DNA of 64,000 bases from Magicicada septendecula (lineage: Eukaryota > Arthropoda > Insecta > Hemiptera > Cicadidae): NCBI GenBank assembly GCA_034769895.1, contig CM068373.1:197264134-197328133 (forward strand), written 5' to 3'. Below the pieces are notes generated by a model, which made no database searches, was not told the origin of the DNA, and saw only the letters and a list, made by a program, of their open reading frames with translations. Made by a program: the position numbers and the translations under genes. This document shows positions 53,430-63,276 of this stretch, one piece after another. Within the stretch, counting starts at the first letter, position 1. Each line of letters starts with the position of its first letter.

Positions 53430-53713
53430 AATTGCTACCAATTAAATTTAAAGCAAACGATGAGGTAAAACAGATGCTAAACAAATTTAGCGCAACAACA
53501 AAATTTGGATGTTACCCTAAGGGAGATGAAAGATCGAGAACAGCTACCGGATCACTATAAGGTACTTCATGGGATTCTCTTCAAGTTAGTAAGACAAGAT
53601 TGGAAGATTGTATTAACTAACGAAATGTTGCATAAGTTGATCCAACCAGCGCACGAGAGCTTAGCGCATGCTGCTGCTCTGAAATGCTACCTGAGTCTGC
53701 TAGAAGATTTTAC
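53430..53713 (+). pseudogene. Integrase N-terminus of element B
   Basis: After the RNase H end, frame 3 (from about 53505) encodes DREQLPDHYKVLHGILFKLV and HESLAHAAALKCYLSLLEDF, the His-His half of the integrase HHCC zinc domain. It is cut at 53713 by a 2.97-kb insertion and continues at 56687. The open frame that appears to run on to 53915 is host frame read into the insertion. Confidence 0.75.
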
Positions 53714-54149
53714 TGTTAATAATATTGTACCGATCCTAAAAATTTATCGGCGCGTATTCACCGATAGCGCGTTCCTTTTAACGAAAAAGGAAGTAAAATA
53801 CTGTACGGTATTTAACGGTAGCAGCGGTAGAGATAAACCAATCTGCAGTTTTGATAAACAATCTGCAACTGGTTTTACCTTTAAGAGCGGCTTGATTAGT
53901 GCCACTCTAGCGTGAGGCACGGTTTACGAGGTCAGAACGGAAACTACGATTTCTGGAAATCTTTATCTCTGGCCGACCGTCGTCTTGTTAGCTGCGTCTT
54001 TTGTTTTCTCCGGTAGAGAAGAATATTTGTTTCACCATCTACATCTATGGCAGGCTAAATCTATACAGAACTGCGTTAAGTTACGGCATTATTATTATAT
54101 ATATCTATTTAAAGTTTTACTAATGAAAAACTTGTTTAATAGGCCACAG

Positions 54150-54580
54150 TAAGTTGATGCAGATAACCTTTTACGCCACCTCGTGTTGAGTTGTGCAATA
54201 CGTAATTTAAAGGTAATTTCTTTTAAATATAGTAATACTATATTAAATTCACATGTCTTAACTAAGGCACCAAAATTGAGAGTCATATAAATGCAAAAAG
54301 TATTTGTTTAAATCGTACAGATATGGATGTAATCTGATAACCTTATTATGGCACCTCGTGGTGAAAAGTACAATGCGTAATTCTGAGTAAGTTACATGCA
54401 ACCTTTATTAGTGATTATAGTAACACTTTATCAATTTCAGAAAGCTTACTAAGGCACCAATTGAGAAGAATGTAATTGCCAAAAAAAAGTATTAATTTAA
54501 TAAGTATAGAAATGATTGTAGTCAAGTGACCTTTCAGACCACGTGGCAAAAATGCAGACTATGTGTAAATTTTATTAAAA
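54150..54580. repeat. Diverged tandem repeat, about 180-bp units
   Basis: Three units, each containing GATAACCT/TGACCTTT, a GCACCTCGTG or CCACGTGG box, and an AAGGCACCAA block before an AAAAGTATT segment: about 54160, 54335 and 54515. Confidence 0.6.
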
Positions 54581-56119
54581 GTGTAACAAGCCGGATAATT
54601 AGCCAATCAAAATTGAATTATGTTAACCCACATGGGTGAAGTTTATTAATATAAAATTTAACAGAACTAAATATTTTCAAATAGGGCCTGTTGGCCATAT
54701 AACCTTTGTCAAGTGTGTCAAATATCATTTTTTAAATAGCCCTAAAGCTGTGTTAATTTTGATATATGGGTTTGGGTGTGGGTGAAGTTTCTGGGGGAAT
54801 TTGTTTGTGAACTCTAGCTGATAATATGTTGTATAATCAGGGTTCCCCAATGAAGGCGAGAACCAGCTCCACCACCTGAACTTGTAACACCTAGATTCTC
54901 TCTCTCTTTCCATCTGCCGGAGGAGAATAGCGGAGACTAACACAAACACCCTATAATGTAAGCCAGATGATCACCACTTCACACCCATGGAAAGGAAAAA
55001 ATAAGGTGAACTCAATCCATGTTATATATTCTTTACACATTGTGATGTAACTCACTAGAGCCAGTGGACATTCAATCACTCAACAACATGACTTTAAGTT
55101 TTTAAACATTTTAATTGGGTCCCCGATTAACGGGACAGAATAGTGCGTGAACTGGGAGGGAAATGTTTTGTAAATTTTATTAATTTGTTTGTATAATCTG
55201 TGAGCTCAGAGATGAATATGACATGCATCTTTGGCAGCTCACCATTCAAACGTGCAATTCCTTCTTATTTTCAGTATAAGGGTTTCATTACTGCTACTAA
55301 TTCATTCAATCAACTTGTAATTTCTCTGTTTCAATTTAGTGTTCATTTTATATAGTAATTTCTCATTTTTAAATTCAGTTTGGATTATGTAGGGATAGAA
55401 GTTTCTGTGGTAGTTAAGTAGAGTCACAAGTTTAATCCTGTACTGGTGCATGTCCACGCAGTGTTAAACATGCTGTTGAGACAGGTTGAATTAAGCACTG
55501 ACTTGCCCATGAACATGTCGGTCTCTGGGCCAAAATTACTTTTAAAAGGGTTATAAGGTTCATGACAGATTACTATTTTCAAAACTTAACAATATTTATC
55601 AAAATTTAAATTCTTTTAATTAATTATGATAACTGGGGTGTTCACTGTATTCCAAATTTTATTTCTCCCAGTAAAAGTGCCCAGTGTGGCAGCATTTTAT
55701 AATGGTATTAGGCACTTGGCCAAATTTTTGAATTTATTATGTCCTGGGGACTACTGGTGTTGCATATATAATCAGATACACAGGTAATGTGTTATGCACA
55801 TATTAAGAATTATAAACCTAACATGGATTTTCATAAATTATTAATGATGTACCTCATGGGGGTAGAAAAGGGTGTGGCAAGAGATCTATGTTATAATTGT
55901 CCTGTATTGTGGAACATGTTATGTATTGTATAGTCGTGTGTGTATTTTTGGGGGTTATATATGTATTGTACATTTGTGTGTATTTTTGGGGGAGTTAGAT
56001 ATAGGGCTTATAAAAAGAAAATATAAAACGTAGGGTTTATATATACATTTAATTTCTGATGACAATTTGGAAAGAGAGAATAAGGATTTGTAATAATTAA
56101 TTTCAAAAGAGTTTTGTTA

Positions 56120-56330
56120 AGGGTGTATAGATTCTATCTCTATTAATTTTTAATTAATATCTTTTAAAGAGAGTTAATTTATTTTTATTAACATTAATAA
56201 GGAGTATGTAGATTTGTCTCTATTAATTTTTAATTAATTTTTTTTAAGAGAATTAATTTATTCTAATTAGCCTTGTCAAGAAGTATATAAATTTTATCTC
56301 AATTAAGTTTCAATAGATTTTTCTTTTAAG
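56120..56330. repeat. Diverged tandem repeat, about 80-bp units
   Basis: Units beginning TAGATTCTATCTCTATTAAT (56128), TAGATTTGTCTCTATTAAT (about 56209) and TAAATTTTATCTCAATTAAG (about 56290) lie near the right end of the insertion. Confidence 0.65.
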
Positions 56331-56686
56331 TGAAGATAGAAAATAAATTTTGGATTTATTAATAATTTCAAGTAACCTTTTTAAAGAATATAAATTATTT
56401 TTAATTAACAGTTTTTAAGGGGAAAATAGATTCTGAATGTTATTGTTATTGATTTTGTAGGTGACAGAAAGGAGATAGAATAATAAAAGGATTTTATTTA
56501 TTGTTAATTTTGTGAGTTTTAATTGCAAGTCCCGTCTCACTGGATCCAGCGCATTTTTGGCTTCTCTAGGCTATGGTCTAGTTTTAATTATCTTGTGGCC
56601 CCTCTTTAGAAAAAAAAAAAATTTGCAAAAAAAATTTTCAAAAGAAAAATAATTTTTTTTACCAGTCTAAGTTAAAGCGGGGTTAC

Positions 56687-57617
56687 AATATGTTTCGAAA
56701 AATCAAGAATGAGGTGAAGAAATGTTATGAGTGTCAAATGGCGAAAGGACCAAATTTACACACCTATGTAGAAATGCAGAGTATCCAGAAAGAAAATAAG
56801 GGAGAGCTATTTGCAGTGGATTTCCTGGGACCACTACCGCGATCAAGTCTGGGAGTAAAGCACATATTGGTATGTATCGATGTGTTTTCCAAGGCAGTCC
56901 GTCTGTATCCAATTATGCGACCGACAACGAAGGTTGTTTTAAAAATACTACTGCAGAAATATATTCCAACATATGGAAAAATGAAAAAGATACTCAGTGA
57001 TCAGGATGTACAATTCCGGAGTGAGATATGGGAGAGAACTTTGAGAGAGAATGGATTACAACCTGTACTCGCATCCATAGGACATCCTGAGGGAAATCTT
57101 GCGGAAATGAGTAACAAAGAACTAGGTAAATATTTGAGGATATGCTGACATAATCAACATAATAAATGGGCAGAGTATTTACCATTTTTCGAGAAAGCGA
57201 TCAACGAGAACTACAGTGAAGCCATCAGCTATACTCCTATAGAATGAGAAGAAGATAAAAAGCCGAACAGATTTTGGACGGAGTACATAAACAAACCCGA
57301 AAACCAGAATGTACCTGTACCAATAAGTGTGAAGACTGAGTATGCAAAGGAACGGATAATAGCAAGGGGTAACAAGAGAATGGAGATATTTAACAGAACA
57401 CAAATTACAACATTCAACGTGGGAGAAAAAGTATTATTGAAAGCAAATTCATTTGGAAAACGAAGCGATAATATTGCAAACAAATTCTTCAGACTTTATA
57501 ATGGACCGTATACATTAAAACAGCGAGTCGCAAGACACGTTTATTGTATATGATGACGTGAAGATGAAAGCTATCGGCAAATACCACCCCAGCTCGTTTA
57601 GAAGGTTCTACACATAA
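56687..57617 (+). pseudogene. Integrase core and C-terminus of element B
   Basis: MFRKIKNEVKKCYECQMAKG supplies the Cys-Cys half of the zinc domain. The DDE core shows ELFAVDFLGPLPRS (first Asp, about 56816), KKILSDQDVQFRSEIW (second Asp, about 57001) and GNLAEMSNKELGK (Glu, about 57107). After a stop at 57146 the frame goes on with WAEYLPFFEKAINENYSEAI, another stop at 57245 and a C-terminal domain with FNVGEKVLLKANSFGKRSDN and FFRLYNGPYTLKQRV. A last frameshift near 57530 precedes the stop near 57615. It would insert the DNA copy into chromosomes if intact. Element A carries the same C-terminus. Confidence 0.85.
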
Positions 57618-57889
57618 AATAATTAGGTCAGTGGGACCAGGTTAAGGGGGAACGATTGTTAAGGCGGAGCTACAACTAAACTGGTCAACAGCACCTGTAT
57701 AGAGAGGGGAAACATTACTTGCTCAATCCTCCAACTAAGGGTGAATTGAAACAGTTACTATTCATTTTTTTTATATATGAATAAGTGTAGAAACAAATAT
57801 TAAGAAATATAAAAATATTATTTGTCTAATGATAAGAAAAAAAAAGTTAATAAACGAATTTATTTATTTTTTATCAAGCAGAGGAATAA

Positions 57890-58287
57890 TGCGACAGTAC
57901 AATCATATGCTGTACAGTGCACTTAATAGATAAAGTAAATATTTAAATTAAATTTATAAATATTTAATAAATAAGCAGGTATGAGATTGAAAGCTTTGTT
58001 TATGTTAAAAATACGGAATGTAGACAGGCAGGCGCTGACCTCAACACTCACACAACTGTCGCTGGGAGTGTGTACAGTAGTAAGTGATGTGTGTGAGTGA
58101 GGCCAGCTCGAGCATGAAAGTTTACAATCTTACACTGAATAATTATCAAATTACAGTTTTTATTTAATTATAAGAAAACCATAGATGGTAGGAAAAATTC
58201 AAAGACTCCAAAATGTGTATAAAATGTGAGAAAACGGCGTGAAAAGGACGCGCAGTGCGAATTCAGTGCAACTTTAAGTGCATAGTA
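57890..58287 (+). repeat. 3' LTR of element B, truncated
   Basis: It follows the polypurine tract AAGCAGAGGAATAA (57876-57889). It matches the first ~415 bp of the 5' LTR with scattered differences and a short deletion (the TTAATACGCACGTGTAG-like segment). It ends at TA, where a pogo-like TIR begins. The rest of the LTR is not found in the window. Confidence 0.85.
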
Positions 58288-58579
58288 CAGTCAAACCTCT
58301 TTGTAACGAACCTCAATATTACGAATTTTTTTACTGCACCGTGACGTAATAAAACTATGTATAAATTTACCTCTATTTAACGTATTCATGCCTCTATATA
58401 ACGAAATGGTGACACATACTGCATATCAACATACAGTAATTTTTACTCAATGTTTTGTAAAAATAATGCCATTAAGTTTAGTGCAAGACATCTCTGTGAG
58501 TTTAAAGGTAGTTATTCTTTTGATTTCTGTACCTAAATTGTACTTTTATACAAACACAAAGTATTCTTGACGACAGCCG

Positions 58580-60285
58580 AAAATGACAGGTTATTTTACT
58601 TCCATATTCCTTAAGGAATGGAAGTATGGTGATGGCAAAAAAAATCGTGTTCGAGATTATTGCAGATTCTGATTCTACTACACTCAAAACATGAAAAAAA
58701 GTCGTTTTCCGAAAAGTGTCTGTGTGTCTGTCTGTGTGTCTGTCTGTCTGTCTGTCTATCTGTAGATTTTTTTTCTATGGCAAACGATAACTGCCGCAAA
58801 TTCAAACAGAATCAAATAATTTTTTGCATACAGCCCTGATTTGCAGAGTACTCGCGACCTATTGTTTTTGGTGAAGATCGGTTGAGGGAAAGGGGTAGTT
58901 TACCGGCAACGGTTTTTTTTAGCAAGGGTAATTTTGTTTGTTTGGAAAACGATAACAGCCGCAAATTCAAACAGAATCAAATAATGTTTCGCATGCAGCC
59001 CTGATTTGTAGAGGTCTCAAGATCTGCTGATTTGGTGAAGATCGGTTAAGGGAAAGGGGTAGTTTACCTGTAACGTTTTATGTTTTAACAAGGGTATTTC
59101 CTATGGCAAACGATAACAGCCGCAAATTCAAACAGAATCGAAAGATTATTTGCATACAGCCCTCAATTGTAGAGTTCTCAAGACCTGTTGTTTTTGGTGA
59201 AGATCGGTTGAGGGAAAGAGGGAAAGGGGTAGTTTACCTGCAACGTTTTTTTAACAAGGGTATTTTCTATGGCAAACGATAACAGCCGCAAATTCAAACA
59301 GAATCAAATAATGTTTTGCATACAGCCCTGATTTGTAGAGTACTCAAGACCTATTGTTTTTGGTGAAGATCGGTTAAGGGGAAGGGGTAGTTTACCTGCA
59401 ACGTTTTTTTATCAAGCGTATTTTTTTCTATGGCAAACGATAACCGCCGCAAATTCAAACAGAATCAAATAATTTTCTGCATACAGCCCTGATTTGTAGA
59501 GTACTCACGACCTATTGTTTTTGGTGAAGATCGGTTGAGGGAAAGGGGTAGTTTACCGGCAACGGTTTTTTTTAGCAACGGTAATTTTGTTTGTTTGGCA
59601 AACGATAACAGCCGCAAATTCAAACAGAATCGAATAATGTTTCGCATACAGCCCTGAATTATAGAGTTCTCAAGATCTGTTGATTTTGGTGAAGATCGGT
59701 TAAGGGAAAGGGGTAGTTTACCTGTAACGTTTTATGTTTTAACAAGGGTATTTCCTATGGCAAACGATAACAGCCGCAAATTCAAACAGAATCGAAAGAT
59801 TATTTGCATACAGCCCTAAATTGTAGAGTTCTCAAGATCTATTGTTTTTGGTGAAGATCGGTTGAGGGAAAGGGGTAGTTTACCTGCAACGTTTTTTTAA
59901 CAAGGGTATTTTCTATGGCAAACGATAACAGCCGCAAATTCAAACAGAATCAAATAATTTTTTGCATACGTCCCTGAGTTGTAGAGGTCTCAATGACTTT
60001 CGATTTTGGTGAAGATCGGTTAAGGGGAAGGGGTAGTTTACCTGCAACCTTTTACGTTTTAATTAGAGTAAAGTACTTGAAAATTTATTTAAACTTTTTG
60101 AAACAATGGTAATTGTTAAAAATAAAATAATTTTGTTGCCAGGCAATAAAATTATAATTTTTTCATTTTAATGTAATATAATATTTTTCATTTAATACAG
60201 CAATAAAAAGGCAGGTAAGCACAGCCTGGCTGTTTGGCTGAAAATGATTTTAAATATAAATCTTAGAATATGGAAGTCATGTATG
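58580..60285. mobile_element. Nested repeat element carrying a tandem array
   Basis: Inverted ends are suggested by TTACTTCCATATTCC at about 58597 and GAATATGGAAGTCATG at about 60266. The left end also has a near-palindrome, ATTCCTTAAGGAATGGAAGT. A (GTCT)n tract at 58716-58760 precedes the array. No protein is encoded. The boundaries are approximate. Confidence 0.5.
58775..60080. repeat. 163-bp tandem array with 4-unit higher-order period
   Basis: Eight monomers of about 157-167 bp start at GGCAAACGATAAC (58779, 58944, 59104, 59270, 59431, 59598, 59760, 59917). Each holds GCCGCAAATTCAAACAGAAT, GGTGAAGATCGGTT and AAAGGGGTAGTTTACC. Variants recur every four units: ACCGGCAACGGTTTTTTTTA in units 1 and 5, CCTGTAACGTTTTATGTTTT in units 2 and 6, CCTGCAACGTTTTTTTAAC in units 3 and 7. 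The array is thus a ~650-bp block present twice. Confidence 0.9.
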
Positions 60286-60694
60286 GTTCTCCATACCGAT
60301 ATTTTATTGAAATTGTAAAGCGTAAATTCCCTAAATTGTCTTACATTTGTACTGTATCACCCATAACAATAAAATCCTAAGAAAAGATTTAAACACGTGT
60401 TCTGCCGTTACCTGTTGGCGACGGGCTTGGCCTGGTCGGAAAGGGAGTTATTGTAAACCTATACATAAGAGTAGTGGAATTCCCCAAAATCCATTAACTA
60501 ACACAGGACACTGAAATAGACATAACAAACAGAATTCAGAATTCACTTGGCCCACACATCCTCTATTGTTCAGTGCATACATACAGTTCAGCAATAACTT
60601 TCCTGGGATTAACTCAGTTTGTCTCTGTCTTTGGATTGCGTTAGTCGTGTTATACAGGTTAGTCGTGTACTGTTTCTGTAGTGTGCCGTATGCA

Positions 60695-61075
60695 ATGTCA
60701 CAACGGAAGTGCCTTAGTGTTTCGGAAAAAATTAGCATTATACACGAAGTTGACAAAGGTGTTAAAAAAAAAGATGTCGCGCAAAAATTTGGAATCCCAC
60801 CAAGTTCACTGTCGACAATTTTAAAAAATCGGGACGTGATACTACAGGAAGCAGACCAACGTAAAGAAAGTCTAGTGAGGAAAAAATTAAAAAGTAGCAT
60901 GTATGATGATATCGACGAAGCCATTTTAAAATGGATGACGGTGATGCGCGAAAAAAAGCTTCCATTATCCGGGACATTAATTAAAGAAAAAGCCCTGGAA
61001 TTTGGTGCTGCATTGGGACACAAGGATTTCCAGGCCAGCAATGGGTGGTTAGAGAAGTTTAGAAAAAGGCATGGT
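60695..61075 (+). pseudogene. Pogo/Tigger transposase N-terminus (CENP-B-like HTH)
   Basis: ATG 60695 gives MSQRKCLSVSEKISIIHEVD, then KKKDVAQKFGIPPSSLSTIL, the first helix-turn-helix (psq/CENP-B N) that binds the TIR. A second HTH_Tnp_Tc5/CENP-B domain has EAILKWMTVMREKKLPLSG, IKEKALEFGAALG and FQASNGWLEKFRKRHG. Homology ends there; the last 13 codons to 61114 come from the adjoining repeat field. The DDE domain is missing, so it cannot transpose, but the two DNA-binding domains are uninterrupted. It lies on the same strand as TIR 58288. Confidence 0.88.
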
Positions 61076-61079
61076 AGTA

Positions 61080-62865
61080 GAGGGAAAGGGTATGTTCGAG
61101 AACAATGGCGATGACGTCACAGAGGGGCACTGGTAGCTGGCTTCCGCGGTGTGAAAACAATGGGTTGGGGAACCCCCAGTTGAAAACACTACCGGGTTCC
61201 AGTTCATGACGTCATAGAGGCACTGGCAGCTGGTGTCCGAGCTGTCCATGTGACGTCACTGTTTTGTGTGTGTGTGTGTGTGTATGTGTGACTGAAACAC
61301 TTCCGTGTTCCAGTTCATGACATCACACAGAGGCCCAAGTCGCTGGCTTCCGCATGGCTAAAACCTGTTTCAAGACGTCACGGAGGCCGTGGTTTCTGCA
61401 TGTCCAAAATTTGGTAGCCGAAAACAATGTGTAGCGGATGGGGGCACCCGGAATTCGGCGGTTGCCGAGGGCCCGGACGCACAGAGGGGATGTCATCGGG
61501 TACCGTTACGCGAAATTTGGGGGGCATCGGGTACTGAAATTTGGTGATATGGTCCATCGGGTGCCGTTACCCGAAATGTTTAAATCAACGGATGGGGGTA
61601 CCCGAAAGGTGGGTACGCCCTAACCGGGTTCCAGTTCATGACATCACACAGAGGCCCTGGCAGCTTGTGTCCGAATGTTAAAACCCTTCCGGGTTCCAGT
61701 TCATGACGTCACACAGAGGCCCTAGTCGATGGTCTCCGTGCATGTCCAAAATTTGGTAGCCGAAAACAGTGTGTAGCGGATGGGTGGGGTACCCGGAATT
61801 CGGTGGTTGACGAGGTCCTGGACGAGCCGTCACGGAGACAATGGTACCGTTACCCGAAATTTTTGATGTTCGAATTTTGGTACACAAAATATTTAAATCA
61901 ACGGATGGGGGGTACGCCCTAAAACAAGTCCTGCATAACGTCACACAGAGGACCTGCTCTCCGAGCGTTCCATATGTGTCACTGTCCATAGAGGGCGTGG
62001 TGTTCAATATTTGACACCCGAAATGTTTAAATCAACGGATGGGGGTACCTCGAAATTTTTGTGTCTGAAATTTAGTATTCGAAATGTTTAAAACAACGGA
62101 GGGGTACCCCGAAATTTTGGGGTGTCCGAAATTATGTTAAAACACTGTCGTCCGACAACGGGTGGGGGTACCCCGAAATTTTGTGGTGTCTGAAATTTAA
62201 CCTGCATGTCTAGAGGACGTGATGTCTGAAATTTGACACCCGAAATGTACGCCCACATGACGCATGTGTTCGAATGTAGCAATGGGTATATGTTATGTCA
62301 TTGGTGTCAGTGGCTTGTGGTTCCTATTGGATATTAATTTGTACATAAAAATAAATTATAGCCCTCCCGTTACCCGAAATTTTTGGTGTCCGAAATTTGG
62401 TACACGAAATATTTAAATCAACGGATGGGGGTACCCGAAATTTGAAAGGTGGGTACGCCCTAAAACAAGTCCTGCATGTCTGAAACACTTCCGGGTTCAG
62501 GTTCAGCACTGTGCCGACACAGAGGCCGTTGTGTCTGCAAGGCGAGGCGGGTGTGGTGGATAATAAGGTACCGTTAAGCGAAATTTGGGTCACCGGGTAC
62601 CCCCACACTCCGCTTAGCTCTGGACGGGAGGGTAGTGTACCGATACGCGAAATTGGTCGGTTAAAATTTGGGGGCATCGGGTACCTGACACCGAAATTTG
62701 GTGATTAATGACATCACAGAGGGGATGGTAGTTGGTTTCTGCATGTAGCAGATTTGGTATGGGCCATCGTGTACCGTTACGCGAAAAGTTTGGAGTAATG
62801 GTTACCTGACACCGAAATTTGATGTTTAATGAGTCCTGACGTTACAGATGAATGATATCAATAGT
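61080..62865. repeat. Composite GC-richer repeat field
   Basis: This roughly 1.8-kb field is clearly richer in G and C than its surroundings and is built from a few recurrent words with no single period. TTCCAGTTCATGACGTCA-type words carry CRE-like TGACGTCA (61112, 61206, 61250, 61704) and degraded copies. Others are ACAGAGGCCCTGG, ATCAACGGATGGGGGTACCC (61574, 62032, 62419 and variants), GGTACCCCGAAATTTTG, CCGAAATTTGGT and GTGGGTACGCCCTAAAAC. Two longer stretches (about 61400-61620 and 61740-61920) repeat each other in order. No protein is supported. It could be a satellite, a MITE cluster or the interior of an unknown element. Confidence 0.75.
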
Positions 62866-63066
62866 AAAACATATATATATACGTATATATATATCCAATT
62901 ATAGGAAATAATGATTTTATATCATTAGATAAATGATTGATTATATCTCCCATACGTAGTACACCACTGAAAAGTAACTATTTGCAAGTATTTACTTTAA
63001 ATTATATTGTGCAAATCATTGAACTTGAGTGCACTGATCCTCTGTATAGACCATGCGTGCGTGCGT

Positions 63067-63122
<56 letters not shown>

Positions 63123-63183
63123 CAACCAGCTCTAAAAACTGGTTTGCAAGCAAGTTGTTAGCCGGTCTGTTGTAGTGATACTC

Positions 63184-63229
<46 letters not shown>

Positions 63230-63276
63230 TTTACAGCCTTGAAGGCTTTCTCTCTCTTTCTCTCCCTCTAAATATA
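62866..63276. other. Spacer with microsatellites
   Basis: A TATATACGTATATATATA palindrome-like tract is at about 62875. (GT)n of about 26 units is at 63068-63120. (CT)n is at 63186-63240, with a short interruption CCTTGAAGGCTTT. No gene. Confidence 0.8.

Larger units (their letters stand above)
53714..56686. mobile_element. Unclassified 2.97-kb insertion in integrase of B
   Basis: The sequence splits the integrase zinc domain between LLEDF and NMFRKIKNEVKKCYECQ. The 4-bp TTAC occurs at 53710-53713 and again at 56683-56686, a likely target duplication. The insert begins TGTTAATAATATTGTACCGA and ends CTAAGTTAAAGCGGGG. A 4-bp duplication and TG start suggest an LTR or solo LTR, but the end is not CA. 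No coding region is recognised. The first 340 bp are GC-richer than the rest. It holds two diverged tandem repeats, with periods of about 180 and 80 bp. Confidence 0.6.
47372..58287 (+). mobile_element. LTR retrotransposon B (Gypsy-like) with nested insertions
   Basis: Bounded by LTRs starting TGCAACAGTACAATCATATG (47372) and TGCGACAGTACAATCATATG (57890). The internal order gag, protease, RT, RNase H, integrase is the Gypsy/Ty3 order. Two later insertions lie inside, at 52471-52705 in RT and 53714-56686 in integrase. Its 3' LTR is cut at 58287 by a pogo-like element. Every coding region carries stops or frameshifts, so it is dead. It belongs to the same family group as A and C. Confidence 0.9.
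58288..61075 (+). mobile_element. Pogo/Tigger-like element 1, invaded and truncated
   Basis: A TIR begins CAGTCAAACCTCTTTGTAAC directly after TA, with subterminal variants (ACCTCTATTTAACG, GCCTCTATATAACGAAA) typical of Tigger ends. From about 58580 to 60285 it is interrupted by a different repeat element with a tandem array. Transposase coding begins at 60695 and stops being recognisable at about 61075, where a composite repeat field starts. The right TIR is not in the window. Confidence 0.75.

Noticed and set aside
53714..53915. Continuation of the integrase frame to 53915
   Set aside because: Homology stops at LLEDF and restarts at 56690; these codons lie in inserted DNA.
58775..60080. CRISPR-like array
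   Set aside because: Units are contiguous 163-bp monomers without unique spacers, and the host is eukaryotic.
61076..61114. Last 13 codons of the pogo-like frame as transposase
   Set aside because: They fall in the composite repeat field and show no transposase similarity.
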